Shown here one piece after another: positions 44,752 through 53,534 of a stretch of 64,000 nucleotides of DNA (the first letter of the stretch is position 1; the number at the start of each line of letters is the position of its first letter). The position numbers were made by a program, and so were the translations under genes. Where the stretch lies: contig NZ_JH651379.1 in the NCBI RefSeq assembly GCF_000260115.1, forward strand, positions 2,645,466 to 2,709,465, written 5' to 3'. The DNA is from Galbibacter orientalis DSM 19592. GTDB lineage: Bacteria; Bacteroidota; Bacteroidia; Flavobacteriales; Flavobacteriaceae. Under the pieces are notes generated by a model. The model was not told the origin of the DNA, searched no databases, and was given only the letters and a program-made list of their open reading frames with translations.

Positions 44752-45729
44752 ATGACGAAGGTAAAATATTATTACGATTCTGAAACATTATCTTACAGAA
44801 GGATTGAGCCTAAAAAAGGTAAAAAGGTTGTAAATATTAGTTTGTTTGTACTCGCTGCCTTTTTATTTGGTGGAATTTGTTTACTTATTCTATTAAATAC
44901 TAATTTGGTAAACACTCCAAAAGAACTCTCCCAAGCTAGAGAATTAAAAAATTATGAATTTCAATTTGAGCTATTAGAAAATAAAATGACTCAAATGGAA
45001 GAAGTGCTAGCAAATATTGAAGATCGAGATAATAATATTTACAGACTTTACTTTGAAGCAAGTCCGATTCCAAAAGAACAACGAACCGCTGGTTTTGGAG
45101 GAGTTAATAGATATAGAAATTTAGAAGGATTTAATAATTCTGATTTAATAATAGACGCTACCGAGAAACTTGAAAAATTACAAAAGAGACTAGTAATCCA
45201 ATCTAAATCTTTAGATGAGATAACTAGTCTTGCTAAAGAAAAAGAAAAACTATTGGCAGCAATTCCAGCAATTCAACCAGTAAGCAACGAAGATCTTACA
45301 AGAATGGCTTCTGGTTATGGTTGGCGTTCCGACCCATTTACTAAAGTTAGAAAAATGCATTATGGAATGGATTTTACTGCGCCAAGAGGAACTCCAGTTT
45401 ATGCAACTGGAGACGGGGTTGTTACTCGTGCAGACAACAGGTCTTCGGGTTATGGAGAACATATTAGAATTGACCATGGCTTTGGCTATATGAGTCTTTA
45501 TGGGCATTTAAGTAAATATAAAGTTCGTCCAGGGCAAAAAGTAAAAAGAGGTGATTTAATTGGCCTTGTTGGAAGCACAGGAAGATCTCAAGCACCTCAT
45601 TGCCACTATGAAGTTTGGAAAGACGGCAACCGAATTAATCCGATTAATTTCTACTACGGAAGTTTATCTGCGGATGAATACGAAGCTTTATTACATGCTG
45701 CATCACAAGAAAACCAATCTCTTGACTAA
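44752..45729 (+). CDS. M23 family metallopeptidase (murein endopeptidase)
   Basis: A 325-residue membrane-anchored protein. One N-terminal transmembrane helix (about 27-49), a coiled-coil region (about 55-85 and 140-175), then an M23/LytM domain (about 190-305): SGYGWRSDPFTKVRKMHYGMDFTAPRGTPVYATGDG carries the zinc H and D, LYGHL and HCHYEVW the rest of the active site. It probably cuts peptide cross-bridges in peptidoglycan. The stop codon overlaps the start of the MerR gene by one base (TAATG), so the two are coupled. Confidence 0.94.
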   Translation: MTKVKYYYDSETLSYRRIEPKKGKKVVNISLFVLAAFLFGGICLLILLNTNLVNTPKELSQARELKNYEFQFELLENKMTQMEEVLANIEDRDNNIYRLYFEASPIPKEQRTAGFGGVNRYRNLEGFNNSDLIIDATEKLEKLQKRLVIQSKSLDEITSLAKEKEKLLAAIPAIQPVSNEDLTRMASGYGWRSDPFTKVRKMHYGMDFTAPRGTPVYATGDGVVTRADNRSSGYGEHIRIDHGFGYMSLYGHLSKYKVRPGQKVKRGDLIGLVGSTGRSQAPHCHYEVWKDGNRINPINFYYGSLSADEYEALLHAASQENQSLD

Positions 45730-46058
45730 TGCATATAAATCTTCCAGAAAAATTATATTACAGCATTGGAGAAGTTGCAAAAGCCTTTGATGTAAACACT
45801 TCCTTAATTAGATTTTGGGATAAAGAATTTGATATTCTAAAACCAAAAAAAAACGCAAAAGGAAACAGAAAGTTTACTCAAGAAGATTTAAAAAACTTGA
45901 GTCTTATTTACCATTTAGTAAAAGAACGAGGCTTTACTCTGGAAGGTGCAAAACTTCACTTAAAAGAGCAAAAACAAAAAGCACTTTCTAATTATGAGAT
46001 TATTCGTAAATTAGAAGGAGTTAAGGCTGAGCTCACTAAAATTAAAGATCAATTATAA
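45729..46058 (+). CDS. MerR-family transcriptional regulator
   Basis: A 109-residue DNA-binding protein. The winged helix-turn-helix is YYSIGEVAKAFDVNTSLIRFWDKEFDILKPKKNAKGNRKFTQEDLKNLSLIYHLVKERGFTLEGAKLHLKE, and a short coiled-coil tail (SNYEIIRKLEGVKAELTKIKDQL) serves for dimerisation. No effector-binding domain or metal cysteines are present. The M23-MerR pairing is common in Flavobacteria; the regulated genes are unknown. Confidence 0.92.
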   Translation: MHINLPEKLYYSIGEVAKAFDVNTSLIRFWDKEFDILKPKKNAKGNRKFTQEDLKNLSLIYHLVKERGFTLEGAKLHLKEQKQKALSNYEIIRKLEGVKAELTKIKDQL

Positions 46059-46165
46059 AATTATTTCTCTATTCCGATTTTATTGCTGAATTTTGAAGAA
46101 TCTTTTTTAAGAGAGGAGCATCCCCAGCTACAACAAAAATTAACAACTTAATAAAATATCGAAAA

Positions 46166-46768
46166 ATGAAAAAGTGGATTATTGGTTTAATTGTATTGGC
46201 TATAATAGGTTTTGGAGTCTACAACTGGGCTGTAGGTTTTAATAACAAAGCCATTAATTTAAATGAAAATGTTTCTGAGGCATGGGGTAATGTACAAACT
46301 GCTTACCAACGTAGAAATGACCTTATCGGAAATTTAGTTAATACCGTAAAAGGAGCAGCAGATTTTGAAAGAAATACACTTACCGATGTTATTGAAGCCA
46401 GAGCAAAAGCTACTTCAGTAAATATTAACCCAGAGAATATCACTCCAGAACAGCTAGAACAATTTAACCAAGTTCAAGGTGGATTGAGTAGTGCTTTAAG
46501 TAGACTTTTAGTAAGTGTAGAGCGCTATCCAGAGCTAAAGGCAAACCAAAACTTTTTGAAATTACAAGACGAACTTACCAGTACTGAAAACAGTATTCAA
46601 ACTGCTAGAGTTAGATTTAATGAAGCTATCAAGCCTTATAACAACCATGTAAAAACCTTCCCTAATTCTATATTAGCTGGCTGGTTTGGTTTTGAAGGTA
46701 AACCATATTTTGATGCTGAAGCAGGCGCAGAAAAACCTGTTGATGTTGAATTTGATTTTGACAAATAA
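46166..46768 (+). CDS. LemA family protein
   Basis: A 200-residue LemA-family protein with one N-terminal membrane helix (WIIGLIVLAIIGFGVYNW) and a long helical bundle: NKAINLNENVSEAWGNVQTAYQRRNDLIGNLVNTVKGAADFERNTLTDVIEARAKA is the family signature. Function is unknown; LemA genes cluster with TPM-domain genes, as here. The spacer to the next gene contains a hairpin terminator, so the TPM genes may be partly attenuated. Confidence 0.95.
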   Translation: MKKWIIGLIVLAIIGFGVYNWAVGFNNKAINLNENVSEAWGNVQTAYQRRNDLIGNLVNTVKGAADFERNTLTDVIEARAKATSVNINPENITPEQLEQFNQVQGGLSSALSRLLVSVERYPELKANQNFLKLQDELTSTENSIQTARVRFNEAIKPYNNHVKTFPNSILAGWFGFEGKPYFDAEAGAEKPVDVEFDFDK

Positions 46769-46775
46769 AACATTT

Positions 46776-46804
46776 AGGTGCTGTGTAACAACAGCACCTT
46801 TTTT
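46776..46804 (+). terminator. Terminator or attenuator after the LemA gene
   Basis: A perfect 9-bp stem AGGTGCTGT/ACAGCACCT, 6-base loop, then six T. It lies 28 bases before the first TPM gene, so expression of that gene needs read-through or another promoter. Confidence 0.85.
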
Positions 46805-46832
46805 ATAATAAACTCATTTAAGTTATTAACAC

Positions 46833-47276
46833 ATGAAATCATCTAAAGTAGAAGCATTCCTTTCTTCCGAAGAAGAGAAAGAGATTGTAGATGCCATCCG
46901 ACAAGCAGAAAAAGAAACTTCTGGAGAAATTCGTGTTCATATAGAAGCTTCTAGTAAAAAAGATCCTTTAAAAAGAGCCCATGAAATTTTTCATATGCTA
47001 AAAATGGACAATACTAAGGATGAAAATGGAGTTTTGATTTATGTTGCCACAAACGACAAAACCTTTGCCATATACGGAGACAAAGGAATTGACAAGGCAG
47101 TTCCTAACGGTTTTTGGGATAGCACCAAAGACATTATACAAACACACTTTCGAAATAACCATTTTAAGGATGGGCTTGTTGAAGGAATTTTAAAAGCTGG
47201 AGTAGAATTGCAAAAGCATTTTCCATGGCAACACGACGATGTAAATGAATTATCAGACCAAATCTCCAAAAGCTAA
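46833..47276 (+). CDS. TPM-domain protein without membrane anchor
   Basis: A 147-residue protein consisting of one TPM domain: AFLSSEEEKEIVDAIRQAEKETSGEIRVHIEASS, then ENGVLIYVATNDKTFAIYGDKGIDKAVPNGFWDSTKDIIQTHFRNNHFKDGLVEGI. TPM domains occur in thylakoid photosystem repair and bacterial envelope proteins, and some have acid phosphatase activity. No signal peptide is seen. The next gene starts three bases after its stop. Confidence 0.9.
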   Translation: MKSSKVEAFLSSEEEKEIVDAIRQAEKETSGEIRVHIEASSKKDPLKRAHEIFHMLKMDNTKDENGVLIYVATNDKTFAIYGDKGIDKAVPNGFWDSTKDIIQTHFRNNHFKDGLVEGILKAGVELQKHFPWQHDDVNELSDQISKS

Positions 47277-47279
47277 ATT

Positions 47280-48083
47280 TTGATGCAAAAACAAAAATTC
47301 GCCTTTCTATTATTTTTCTTAGCATGTATCTCTTTACAATCGATATATGCTCAATTTGATATTCCAAAATTACCCGAAAAACAAACTAGTGTTTATGACT
47401 ATGCAAACGTATTTTCTGCTTCAGAAAAAACAGCATTAGAACAAAAGCTTATTAATTATGCTGACACTACTAGTACGCAAATTGTAATTGCTACGGTTCC
47501 TACAATAAATGGTGAAAATATAGGTATGCTTGCTCCTAAATGGGCACACGAATGGAAAGTAGGACAATCCAAAGAAGATAATGGCGTTTTTATTTTATTA
47601 GCTGAAAAAGAACGTAAAATATGGATTTCTCCAGGGTATGGTTTAGAGCAAAAGCTAACCGCTGGAATTAATGGAGAGATTATAAGAAATATAATTATTC
47701 CAGAGTTTAAAAAAGGCGATTATTACAGCGGATTAAATAAAGGAACAGATGCCCTTATCGACCTTTTTGCAGGTACTTATAAAGGCACTCCAAAGCCAAG
47801 AAGCAGAAAATCTTCTGGAGGTGGCGGTAGCGGATTTATTTTCCTTTTTATCATCTTTATAATTATTATGATTATTCTTTCTAGAAATAATCGTGGAGGT
47901 GGAAACCGTGGTCGTAGAGGTGGCGGTTTCGATTTAATGGACATGATTATACTTAGTAATCTTGGTCGTGGTGGTGGAAGCTTCGGCGGAGGTTCTTCTG
48001 GAGGTGGCTTCGGTGGCGGCGGATTTGGTGGCGGCTTCGGCGGCGGTGGATTTAGTGGTGGCGGCGCTGGCGGTAGTTGGTAG
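47280..48083 (+). CDS. TPM-domain membrane protein with Gly-rich tail
   Basis: A 267-residue protein: signal peptide (ACISLQSIYAQ), TPM domain (about 30-165: VYDYANVFSASEKTALEQKLINYADTTSTQIVIATVP...GLEQKLTAGINGEIIRNIIIPEFKKGDYYSGLNKGTDAL), one membrane helix (FIFLFIIFIIIMIILS), and a tail of about 65 residues made mostly of glycine with S, F and R. The architecture matches the YgcG-like group that accompanies LemA. The start follows the previous stop by three bases. Confidence 0.93.
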   Translation: MMQKQKFAFLLFFLACISLQSIYAQFDIPKLPEKQTSVYDYANVFSASEKTALEQKLINYADTTSTQIVIATVPTINGENIGMLAPKWAHEWKVGQSKEDNGVFILLAEKERKIWISPGYGLEQKLTAGINGEIIRNIIIPEFKKGDYYSGLNKGTDALIDLFAGTYKGTPKPRSRKSSGGGGSGFIFLFIIFIIIMIILSRNNRGGGNRGRRGGGFDLMDMIILSNLGRGGGSFGGGSSGGGFGGGGFGGGFGGGGFSGGGAGGSW

Positions 48084-48111
48084 CTATACTGAGCTTAAGA
48101 AAACTACCTCT

Positions 48112-48660
48112 ATGAAAAAAATATTATTCATTTTCATTTTATTCATCACCTACAGTTGTACAGAAAATAAAAAGTCTAGGCTAATATCTCAATATTATGA
48201 AGGGTTTAAAAACTCTGACTTTAACCAAATACGGAGTACAGTATCTGATACACTTATAATTACTGAAGGTGACTATATAATGACCTACTCACCAGATAAC
48301 TATTACGACCATTTTAAATGGGACTCAACCTTCAAACCAACTTATAATTTGGTTGCCATAGAAAGTCAGGATAATACAATCACTACTACTGTCTCTGTAA
48401 GCTCTATAAGGTTTAAATTCCTAAAAAACGATCCTCTTATCTGTAAATATAAGTTTGCATTTAATTCAGGAAAAATAATCAAAATAGAAAATTTAGATTG
48501 TATTGACGTAAACTGGAAGCTATGGCAAAAAGAAAGAGATTCTTTAGTTAATTGGGTCAAATTAAATCACCCCGAACTAGATGGTTTTATTAATAATATA
48601 AGTGCGCAGGGGGCTAAAGATTATGTAAAGGCTATCGAATTATATAACACAAAAGACTAA
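48112..48660 (+). CDS. Hypothetical lipoprotein
   Basis: A 182-residue lipoprotein (lipobox FITYSC, cysteine at about 17). The mature part is one compact domain (LISQYYEGFKNSDFNQIRSTVSDTLIITEGDYIMTYSPDNYYDHFKWDSTFKPTYNLVAIES), resembling the NTF2-like/SnoaL-like fold in layout; this is only an impression. The frame is open upstream to 47962, but that extension reads the Gly-rich repeat in another frame, so the ATG at 48112 is the start. Confidence 0.7.
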   Translation: MKKILFIFILFITYSCTENKKSRLISQYYEGFKNSDFNQIRSTVSDTLIITEGDYIMTYSPDNYYDHFKWDSTFKPTYNLVAIESQDNTITTTVSVSSIRFKFLKNDPLICKYKFAFNSGKIIKIENLDCIDVNWKLWQKERDSLVNWVKLNHPELDGFINNISAQGAKDYVKAIELYNTKD

Positions 48661-48920
48661 AATCTCAAAAGTAGATGTCTCTTGCCTTAGTTTACTTTTA
48701 CTTCTTTTCTCTTTCTAAATTTATGTAAAAATCTATTATACAAATCTAAAAGAACTTGTCAAAGCTAATTAATATACAAAATTAATAGCGTCCAAAACGT
48801 TTTTATTAATTTTTTTAAACGTACTGAATTTATTGAGGTTTTAATAAAATTCCATTGTTTTTGGTTTGGTTATGGCCTATGCTAAAAACATTGAAAATCA
48901 AGGAAACAGCAGTGGCAAGA
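48661..48920. other. Noncoding region between convergent genes
   Basis: About 260 AT-rich bases between the lipoprotein stop and the large hairpin at 48921. I see no gene, repeat or clear promoter in it. Confidence 0.5.
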
Positions 48921-48970
48921 AGATAAAAATAACTCATTCCGCCCCAAGGCGGAATGAGTTATTTTTATCT
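48921..48970 (-). terminator. Very strong terminator overlapping the receptor stop codon
   Basis: A perfect 23-bp stem (48921-48943 with 48948-48970), core CATTCCGCC/GGCGGAATG, loop CCAA. Read on the minus strand the right arm contains the last codons and the TAA stop (48965-48967) of the TonB-dependent receptor gene, and the far end is T-rich. Confidence 0.9.
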
Positions 48971-51709
48971 TCTTCTTCTACCTGGCGCTTTCCCTCCAAA
49001 CTGATCAAATTTATAGCTAAAACTAGCCATAAAATATTGTGTTAGTACGGTACTTTGATAATCTTGAATATAATCGGCCCCAGTACTTCTGCTTACATTA
49101 TTGTTTTGATTCAGCAAATCGTAAGCTAATACTTTAAAAGTTGCTTTCTTTTTAAAGAATTGATATCCTAAACTCATGTTCCAAAAAAGAGCATCTTTAT
49201 CAAAATCGTCAGATACATTTCCGTTATAATTATAATTGATATCATTACCCCATACTACATTTCCAGGCCAATACGTTGTAGTTCTTAACGAAGCTGTATG
49301 CGATATAAATTCAATATCATCAAACCTATCAATATTATATTTTGTGTTATTATAAGAAATATTATACCCTGGTTCAATCTCTACCAGCTCTAAATAATTA
49401 AAAGTAGTACTAATTCTTGGACTAACACTAAACCGTTTTGAAATTAATTCCTGTCCGTTATTAAAGCTTACGTCTTTATTATAATTAATATTCGGATGGA
49501 AATTAAGTTTTACAGTATAAGTAGTATCTTTTTTTATTTGCTTAGAATATCCAAAGCCCAAATACGCATTATAGTTTCCGTTTACGTTTGTGAAGGTGGT
49601 AGTTCTTAAAAAATTTTCATCGGTAGTTGTTACACTTACTACTTTATCGTCTTGAATTTCTCCACCAGCATACAAAAACAAACCTGTACGTTCTCTCCAA
49701 TTATAATTATTAAAATTTAACGACAAACGATGTGTTTTGGACACATCTAGATCTGGATTACCCTGTCTAATATTTAATGGGTTGTTGATATTTATAACAG
49801 GTTGCAACTGCCCAACCGAAGGCACTTGAATATTAGTACGATAATTTATTCGAAAACGCATATTTTGATTAAATCTGTATGATGACGATGCATTAAGCAA
49901 CAAATTCTCATAACTTCTTTCAAAAGTTCCTTCATGTAAGTAATCATCATTATTTATATCGGTTAATGCATAATCTGCTCCAACTCTCCAACGCCATTTC
50001 TCCCCATCTCTACGGATACCGAGAGAAGGCGTTTGTTGAGTGTTACTAAATTCGAAATCGGTACTTAATGCATCATTAAAATTATCGTAACTCGATGTAT
50101 TTTCATTAAAATCTAAAACATCATTCTCATTTCGCTGCTTCATATCTTCATAACCATATCCGAAATCCAAGAAGAATTCATTTCCAAGTGGCTGTCTGTA
50201 CGAAACCCCTATTTCATATGTATCATTTCTATTATTAGTTGTGGTAAATTGGTTTACAGACTCTACACTTGCATCATCTCCAAAAATCTCTCTTGTAGAC
50301 TGAAAATTTGATTCATTTTCGTTTTTAGAATTATTATTTGAAAAAGTAACTCTTACAAATTTACCAAGCGTATCGAGTTTCTTAATGATATTTAAGCTAT
50401 TAGAAAAATTCCTTTGTAAGCCATCATCTAAAGTTTGTACATCGTTACTGTTTGAAAGTTCTCCATCCACATTTGTTGAAGTTGTATTACTTGTATCCAT
50501 AGAGTTAGCTCTAGTAACATTCAAAGAAGGTTCTATAGAAACACGAAGCGTTTCATCAATATCAAACTCTAAATCTGCAGACCCGCTATTAGAATTTGTA
50601 GAACCATCAAATCGGGACACACTATTGGTAAAGAAGCTCCCCTCTGGCAATAAGTTCTCTCTAGATGTTTTTTGATCGTTATAAGAATCGCTATAAGCAA
50701 AGAAATAATTAGCACTTAACTCATAAGCATCCTTTTGAGCATTGGCATAACTTGCTCCAATGGTAGATGACGTTGTAATTCCTCTTCCGTAATTATTTAT
50801 AAGTCCGTTGCTATTGGCAATATCATACCCACCACGAGTATTCCCAACCATATCATATATTTCGTCAAAAGAAAAACCTGCATTATTGATATTATTAGAA
50901 CTGGCTATAAAACTAATCCGTTCTTTATCTTTAAAATAATTAAGCAAACCGTTTACTTGGTAGCGTTCATCTGTTCCGTAACCTAATGAAGCACGCCCCA
51001 TATAGCCTTTATTCTTATCCTTTTTAATTGTTATGTTGATGGTTTTTGTTTCTCCATCCCCATCATCTCCAGTAAATTCTTGTGTTTTGGACTTTGTATC
51101 GGAAATCTGGATTTTATCTATAATCTCTTTTGGCAAACTTTTGGTAGCAACCTTTGGATCATCACTAAAAAATACTTGTCCGTTTACCAATACCTTATTA
51201 ACCTCTTTTCCATTCACGGTAATTTTACCATCGGTATCAACCTCAACCCCAGGAAGTTTTTTCAAAACGTCCTCCACATTAGCATCTGGACGAGTTTTAA
51301 AAGAATTAGCATTAAATTCTAAGGTATCTTTAGAAATTTTAATAGGAACACGCTCTCCAACTACGCTAACACCTTCTAATTGCTCTGCTTGTAAAGCAAG
51401 AGCAATTTCCCCTAAAGCAATGCTCTTCTTGCTAAGAGTAATTACTTTCTTAACAGGCGTATAGCCATTATAGGTTATAAATAAATTAAGTTTTTCTTGA
51501 GCAGAATTTAAGTCTAGTACAAAGTTTCCCGTTTGATCGGAAATTGTGTAAGACACCATGGTACTATCTTGAATACTTTCAGCATAAACAGTAGAAGCTT
51601 CGAGAGGCTCCTTTGTAGTTTCGTCAATTACTTTTCCTGTAACCTCATATTCTTGCGAAAATGAAATTGCACTCATTACTAAGAAAAATAGTAGGGATAT
51701 TTTCTTCAT
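48965..51709 (-). CDS. TonB-dependent receptor (OMP_b-brl_3 type)
   Basis: A 914-residue outer-membrane protein: signal peptide (FLVMSAISFSQ), carboxypeptidase-regulatory domain (about 20-110: YEVTGKVIDETTKEPLEASTVYAESIQDSTMVSYTISDQTGNFVLDL), plug-like region (LEGVSVVGERVPIKISKDTLEFNANSFKTRPDANVEDVLKKLPGVEVDTDGKITVNGKEVNKVLVNGQVFFSDDPKVATKSLP, about 110-200) and a large barrel of the outer-membrane beta-barrel family 3 type. No SusD partner, so it is not a SusC. The ligand is unknown; it may import siderophores or peptides. It ends in a basic RRRR tail encoded inside the terminator stem. Confidence 0.92.
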   Translation of the reverse strand: MKKISLLFFLVMSAISFSQEYEVTGKVIDETTKEPLEASTVYAESIQDSTMVSYTISDQTGNFVLDLNSAQEKLNLFITYNGYTPVKKVITLSKKSIALGEIALALQAEQLEGVSVVGERVPIKISKDTLEFNANSFKTRPDANVEDVLKKLPGVEVDTDGKITVNGKEVNKVLVNGQVFFSDDPKVATKSLPKEIIDKIQISDTKSKTQEFTGDDGDGETKTINITIKKDKNKGYMGRASLGYGTDERYQVNGLLNYFKDKERISFIASSNNINNAGFSFDEIYDMVGNTRGGYDIANSNGLINNYGRGITTSSTIGASYANAQKDAYELSANYFFAYSDSYNDQKTSRENLLPEGSFFTNSVSRFDGSTNSNSGSADLEFDIDETLRVSIEPSLNVTRANSMDTSNTTSTNVDGELSNSNDVQTLDDGLQRNFSNSLNIIKKLDTLGKFVRVTFSNNNSKNENESNFQSTREIFGDDASVESVNQFTTTNNRNDTYEIGVSYRQPLGNEFFLDFGYGYEDMKQRNENDVLDFNENTSSYDNFNDALSTDFEFSNTQQTPSLGIRRDGEKWRWRVGADYALTDINNDDYLHEGTFERSYENLLLNASSSYRFNQNMRFRINYRTNIQVPSVGQLQPVININNPLNIRQGNPDLDVSKTHRLSLNFNNYNWRERTGLFLYAGGEIQDDKVVSVTTTDENFLRTTTFTNVNGNYNAYLGFGYSKQIKKDTTYTVKLNFHPNINYNKDVSFNNGQELISKRFSVSPRISTTFNYLELVEIEPGYNISYNNTKYNIDRFDDIEFISHTASLRTTTYWPGNVVWGNDINYNYNGNVSDDFDKDALFWNMSLGYQFFKKKATFKVLAYDLLNQNNNVSRSTGADYIQDYQSTVLTQYFMASFSYKFDQFGGKAPGRRRR

Positions 51710-51870
51710 TTGTTTTGGTATAGTTTCTTCGAAAATAGAATAAAACCACTACCAATAAACGTAATATTTACTTTTTAATATTTTTTTAACTCAATAATCG
51801 CTATTTGCTTTGAAATGTTTTTTTAGTTTTCCTTCAATGCACCTACTGTTTACTATGAGAAAGTTTATTT

Positions 51871-53175
51871 TTATTTTTTTCTGAAATACACCTGTACTGG
51901 AACTCCTTTAAAATCAAAATTTTCTCTCAATTTATTCTCAATAAACCTACGATACGGATCTTTTACATATTGTGGTAAATTTGCAAAAAAAGCAAACTGA
52001 GGTGTTGGTGTTGGCAACTGAGTACAGAACTTTACCTTAACATATTTTCCTTTATGAGATGGTGGTGGAGTATGCTCTATAATAGGCAACATTGTATCGT
52101 TTAATTTAGAAGTAGCAATGCGTTTTGTTTTATTATTATAAACCTCTACAGCCGTTTCAATTGCTTTAAAAATACGCTGTTTTGATAATGCAGAAATAAA
52201 AATAATAGGCACATCCGTAAAAGGTTCAATTTGTTTTCTAATATAAGCTTCAAATTGTTTTACGGTATTCGTTTCTTTTTCAACTAAATCCCATTTATTC
52301 ACTAAAATTACAATCCCCTTACGGTTTCTTTCTGCCAACCAAAATATATTTAAATCTTGACCTTCAAAACCACGAGTAGCATCTAGCACAAGCATTACCA
52401 CATCACTATGTTCTATAGCTCGTACCGAACGCATTACTGTATAAAATTCTAAATCCTCTTTTACTTTGGCTTTTCTTCGGATTCCTGCGGTATCCATTAA
52501 GTTAAATTCAAAACCAAAACGATTGTATTTTGTATCTACACTATCTCTTGTAGTTCCTGCAATATCGGTAACAATGTAACGGTCTTCTCCTAAAAGAGCA
52601 TTAATAAAAGATGATTTTCCCGCATTTGGACGTCCAACTACAGAAAATCTAGGAAGCTCTTCTTCAACAACACCAGAATCTTCTGGAAGTTTTTCTACAA
52701 CAGCATCCAACAACTCTCCAGTTCCACTACCATTAATACTAGAAATAGTATAATACGCTCCTAAACCTAAAGCGTAAAATTCAACTGCATCTACTTCTCT
52801 AAGGGCACTATCCACTTTATTAACCGCCAAAAATGTAGGCTTATTTGCTCTACGCAATAATTGCGCAACCTCATCATCCATACCTGTTACTCCAGCAGTA
52901 ACATCTACTACAAAAATAATTACATCAGCTTCATCAATAGCTAACTCTACTTGTTTATCAATTTCTTTTTCAAAAATATCATCACTTCCTACAACATACC
53001 CTCCTGTATCTATTAATGAAAACTCACGTCCATTCCAATCTGATTTCCCATAATGACGGTCACGCGTAACTCCACTAATTTCATCAACAATAGCATCTCT
53101 TCTTTTAATCATTCGATTAAAAAGAGTTGATTTACCAACATTCGGTCTTCCTACAATGGCTACAATAGCACTCAT
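51871..53175 (-). CDS. der: GTPase Der (EngA, tandem G domains)
   Basis: An essential GTPase of 50S subunit assembly, with two G domains and a KH-like C-terminus. The 434 residues from [19 protein letters not shown] show G1 motifs GRPNVGKS and GRPNAGKS, G3 DTGGY and DTAGI, G4 NKVD and NKWD, and the C-terminal [55 protein letters not shown]. The frame is open to ATG 53262, but a -7 box (TACCTTTG) lies inside that extension, so MSAIV at 53175 is the start. Confidence 0.97.
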   Translation of the reverse strand: MSAIVAIVGRPNVGKSTLFNRMIKRRDAIVDEISGVTRDRHYGKSDWNGREFSLIDTGGYVVGSDDIFEKEIDKQVELAIDEADVIIFVVDVTAGVTGMDDEVAQLLRRANKPTFLAVNKVDSALREVDAVEFYALGLGAYYTISSINGSGTGELLDAVVEKLPEDSGVVEEELPRFSVVGRPNAGKSSFINALLGEDRYIVTDIAGTTRDSVDTKYNRFGFEFNLMDTAGIRRKAKVKEDLEFYTVMRSVRAIEHSDVVMLVLDATRGFEGQDLNIFWLAERNRKGIVILVNKWDLVEKETNTVKQFEAYIRKQIEPFTDVPIIFISALSKQRIFKAIETAVEVYNNKTKRIATSKLNDTMLPIIEHTPPPSHKGKYVKVKFCTQLPTPTPQFAFFANLPQYVKDPYRRFIENKLRENFDFKGVPVQVYFRKK

Positions 53176-53193
53176 ACTTAAAATTTTATGGCG

Positions 53194-53201
53194 CAAAGGT
53201 A
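53194..53201 (-). promoter_or_regulatory. -7 box (TACCTTTG) of der
   Basis: A perfect TAnnTTTG match on the minus strand, about 18 bases before the ATG at 53175. It shows that the longer open frame from 53262 is not the real gene. Confidence 0.6.
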
Positions 53202-53534
53202 ATTCTATTTTTTCAGTTTTTAACAATTGCTTTTCAGGAAACCACTCTACACCATAAGGCACAGAAGTTTAAAGCTGATTAAAAGTTGTTTCCCGCGAAT
53301 TTATAAATGTATCTTTTTCCGTATCCATAGGCTCTCAACGCCCGCTCAACAGCAACAAATAATATATTCATTAAGCTGCAACTACTATTTATAACACCTA
53401 AAAAGGCTCCTATAAAACCTTTGCTTTTCATTTTACTTACAAAGAATATTATATGTAAAATCTTACTAAAAAAAGAAAAGGCTGCCTACATAAATAGACA
53501 ACCTCTTCTACGGAATTAAAACTAACCTTCTATA
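53202..53534. other. der - choice-of-anchor I intergenic region
   Basis: About 330 noncoding bases. They hold the far end of the longest der frame, a degenerate copy of the CCACGAAT-type repeat (CCCGCGAATTTATAAATG near 53291-53308), and at 53471-53504 a terminator for the gene ending at 53535. No gene is supported. Confidence 0.5.
53471..53504 (-). terminator. Terminator of the choice-of-anchor I gene
   Basis: On the minus strand, AGGTTGTCTA-6 nt-TAGGCAGCCT forms a 10-bp stem with two G-U pairs, followed by TTTTCTTTTTTT. It lies 31 bases after the stop codon. Confidence 0.8.

Noticed and set aside
47962-48111. Upstream start for the lipoprotein gene ending at 48660
   Set aside because: This part is the Gly-rich tail of the TPM gene read in another frame; a proper lipoprotein signal starts at 48112.
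53176-53262. N-terminal extension of der to ATG 53262
   Set aside because: A TACCTTTG box lies inside it, and Der proteins begin at the [12 protein letters not shown] position.
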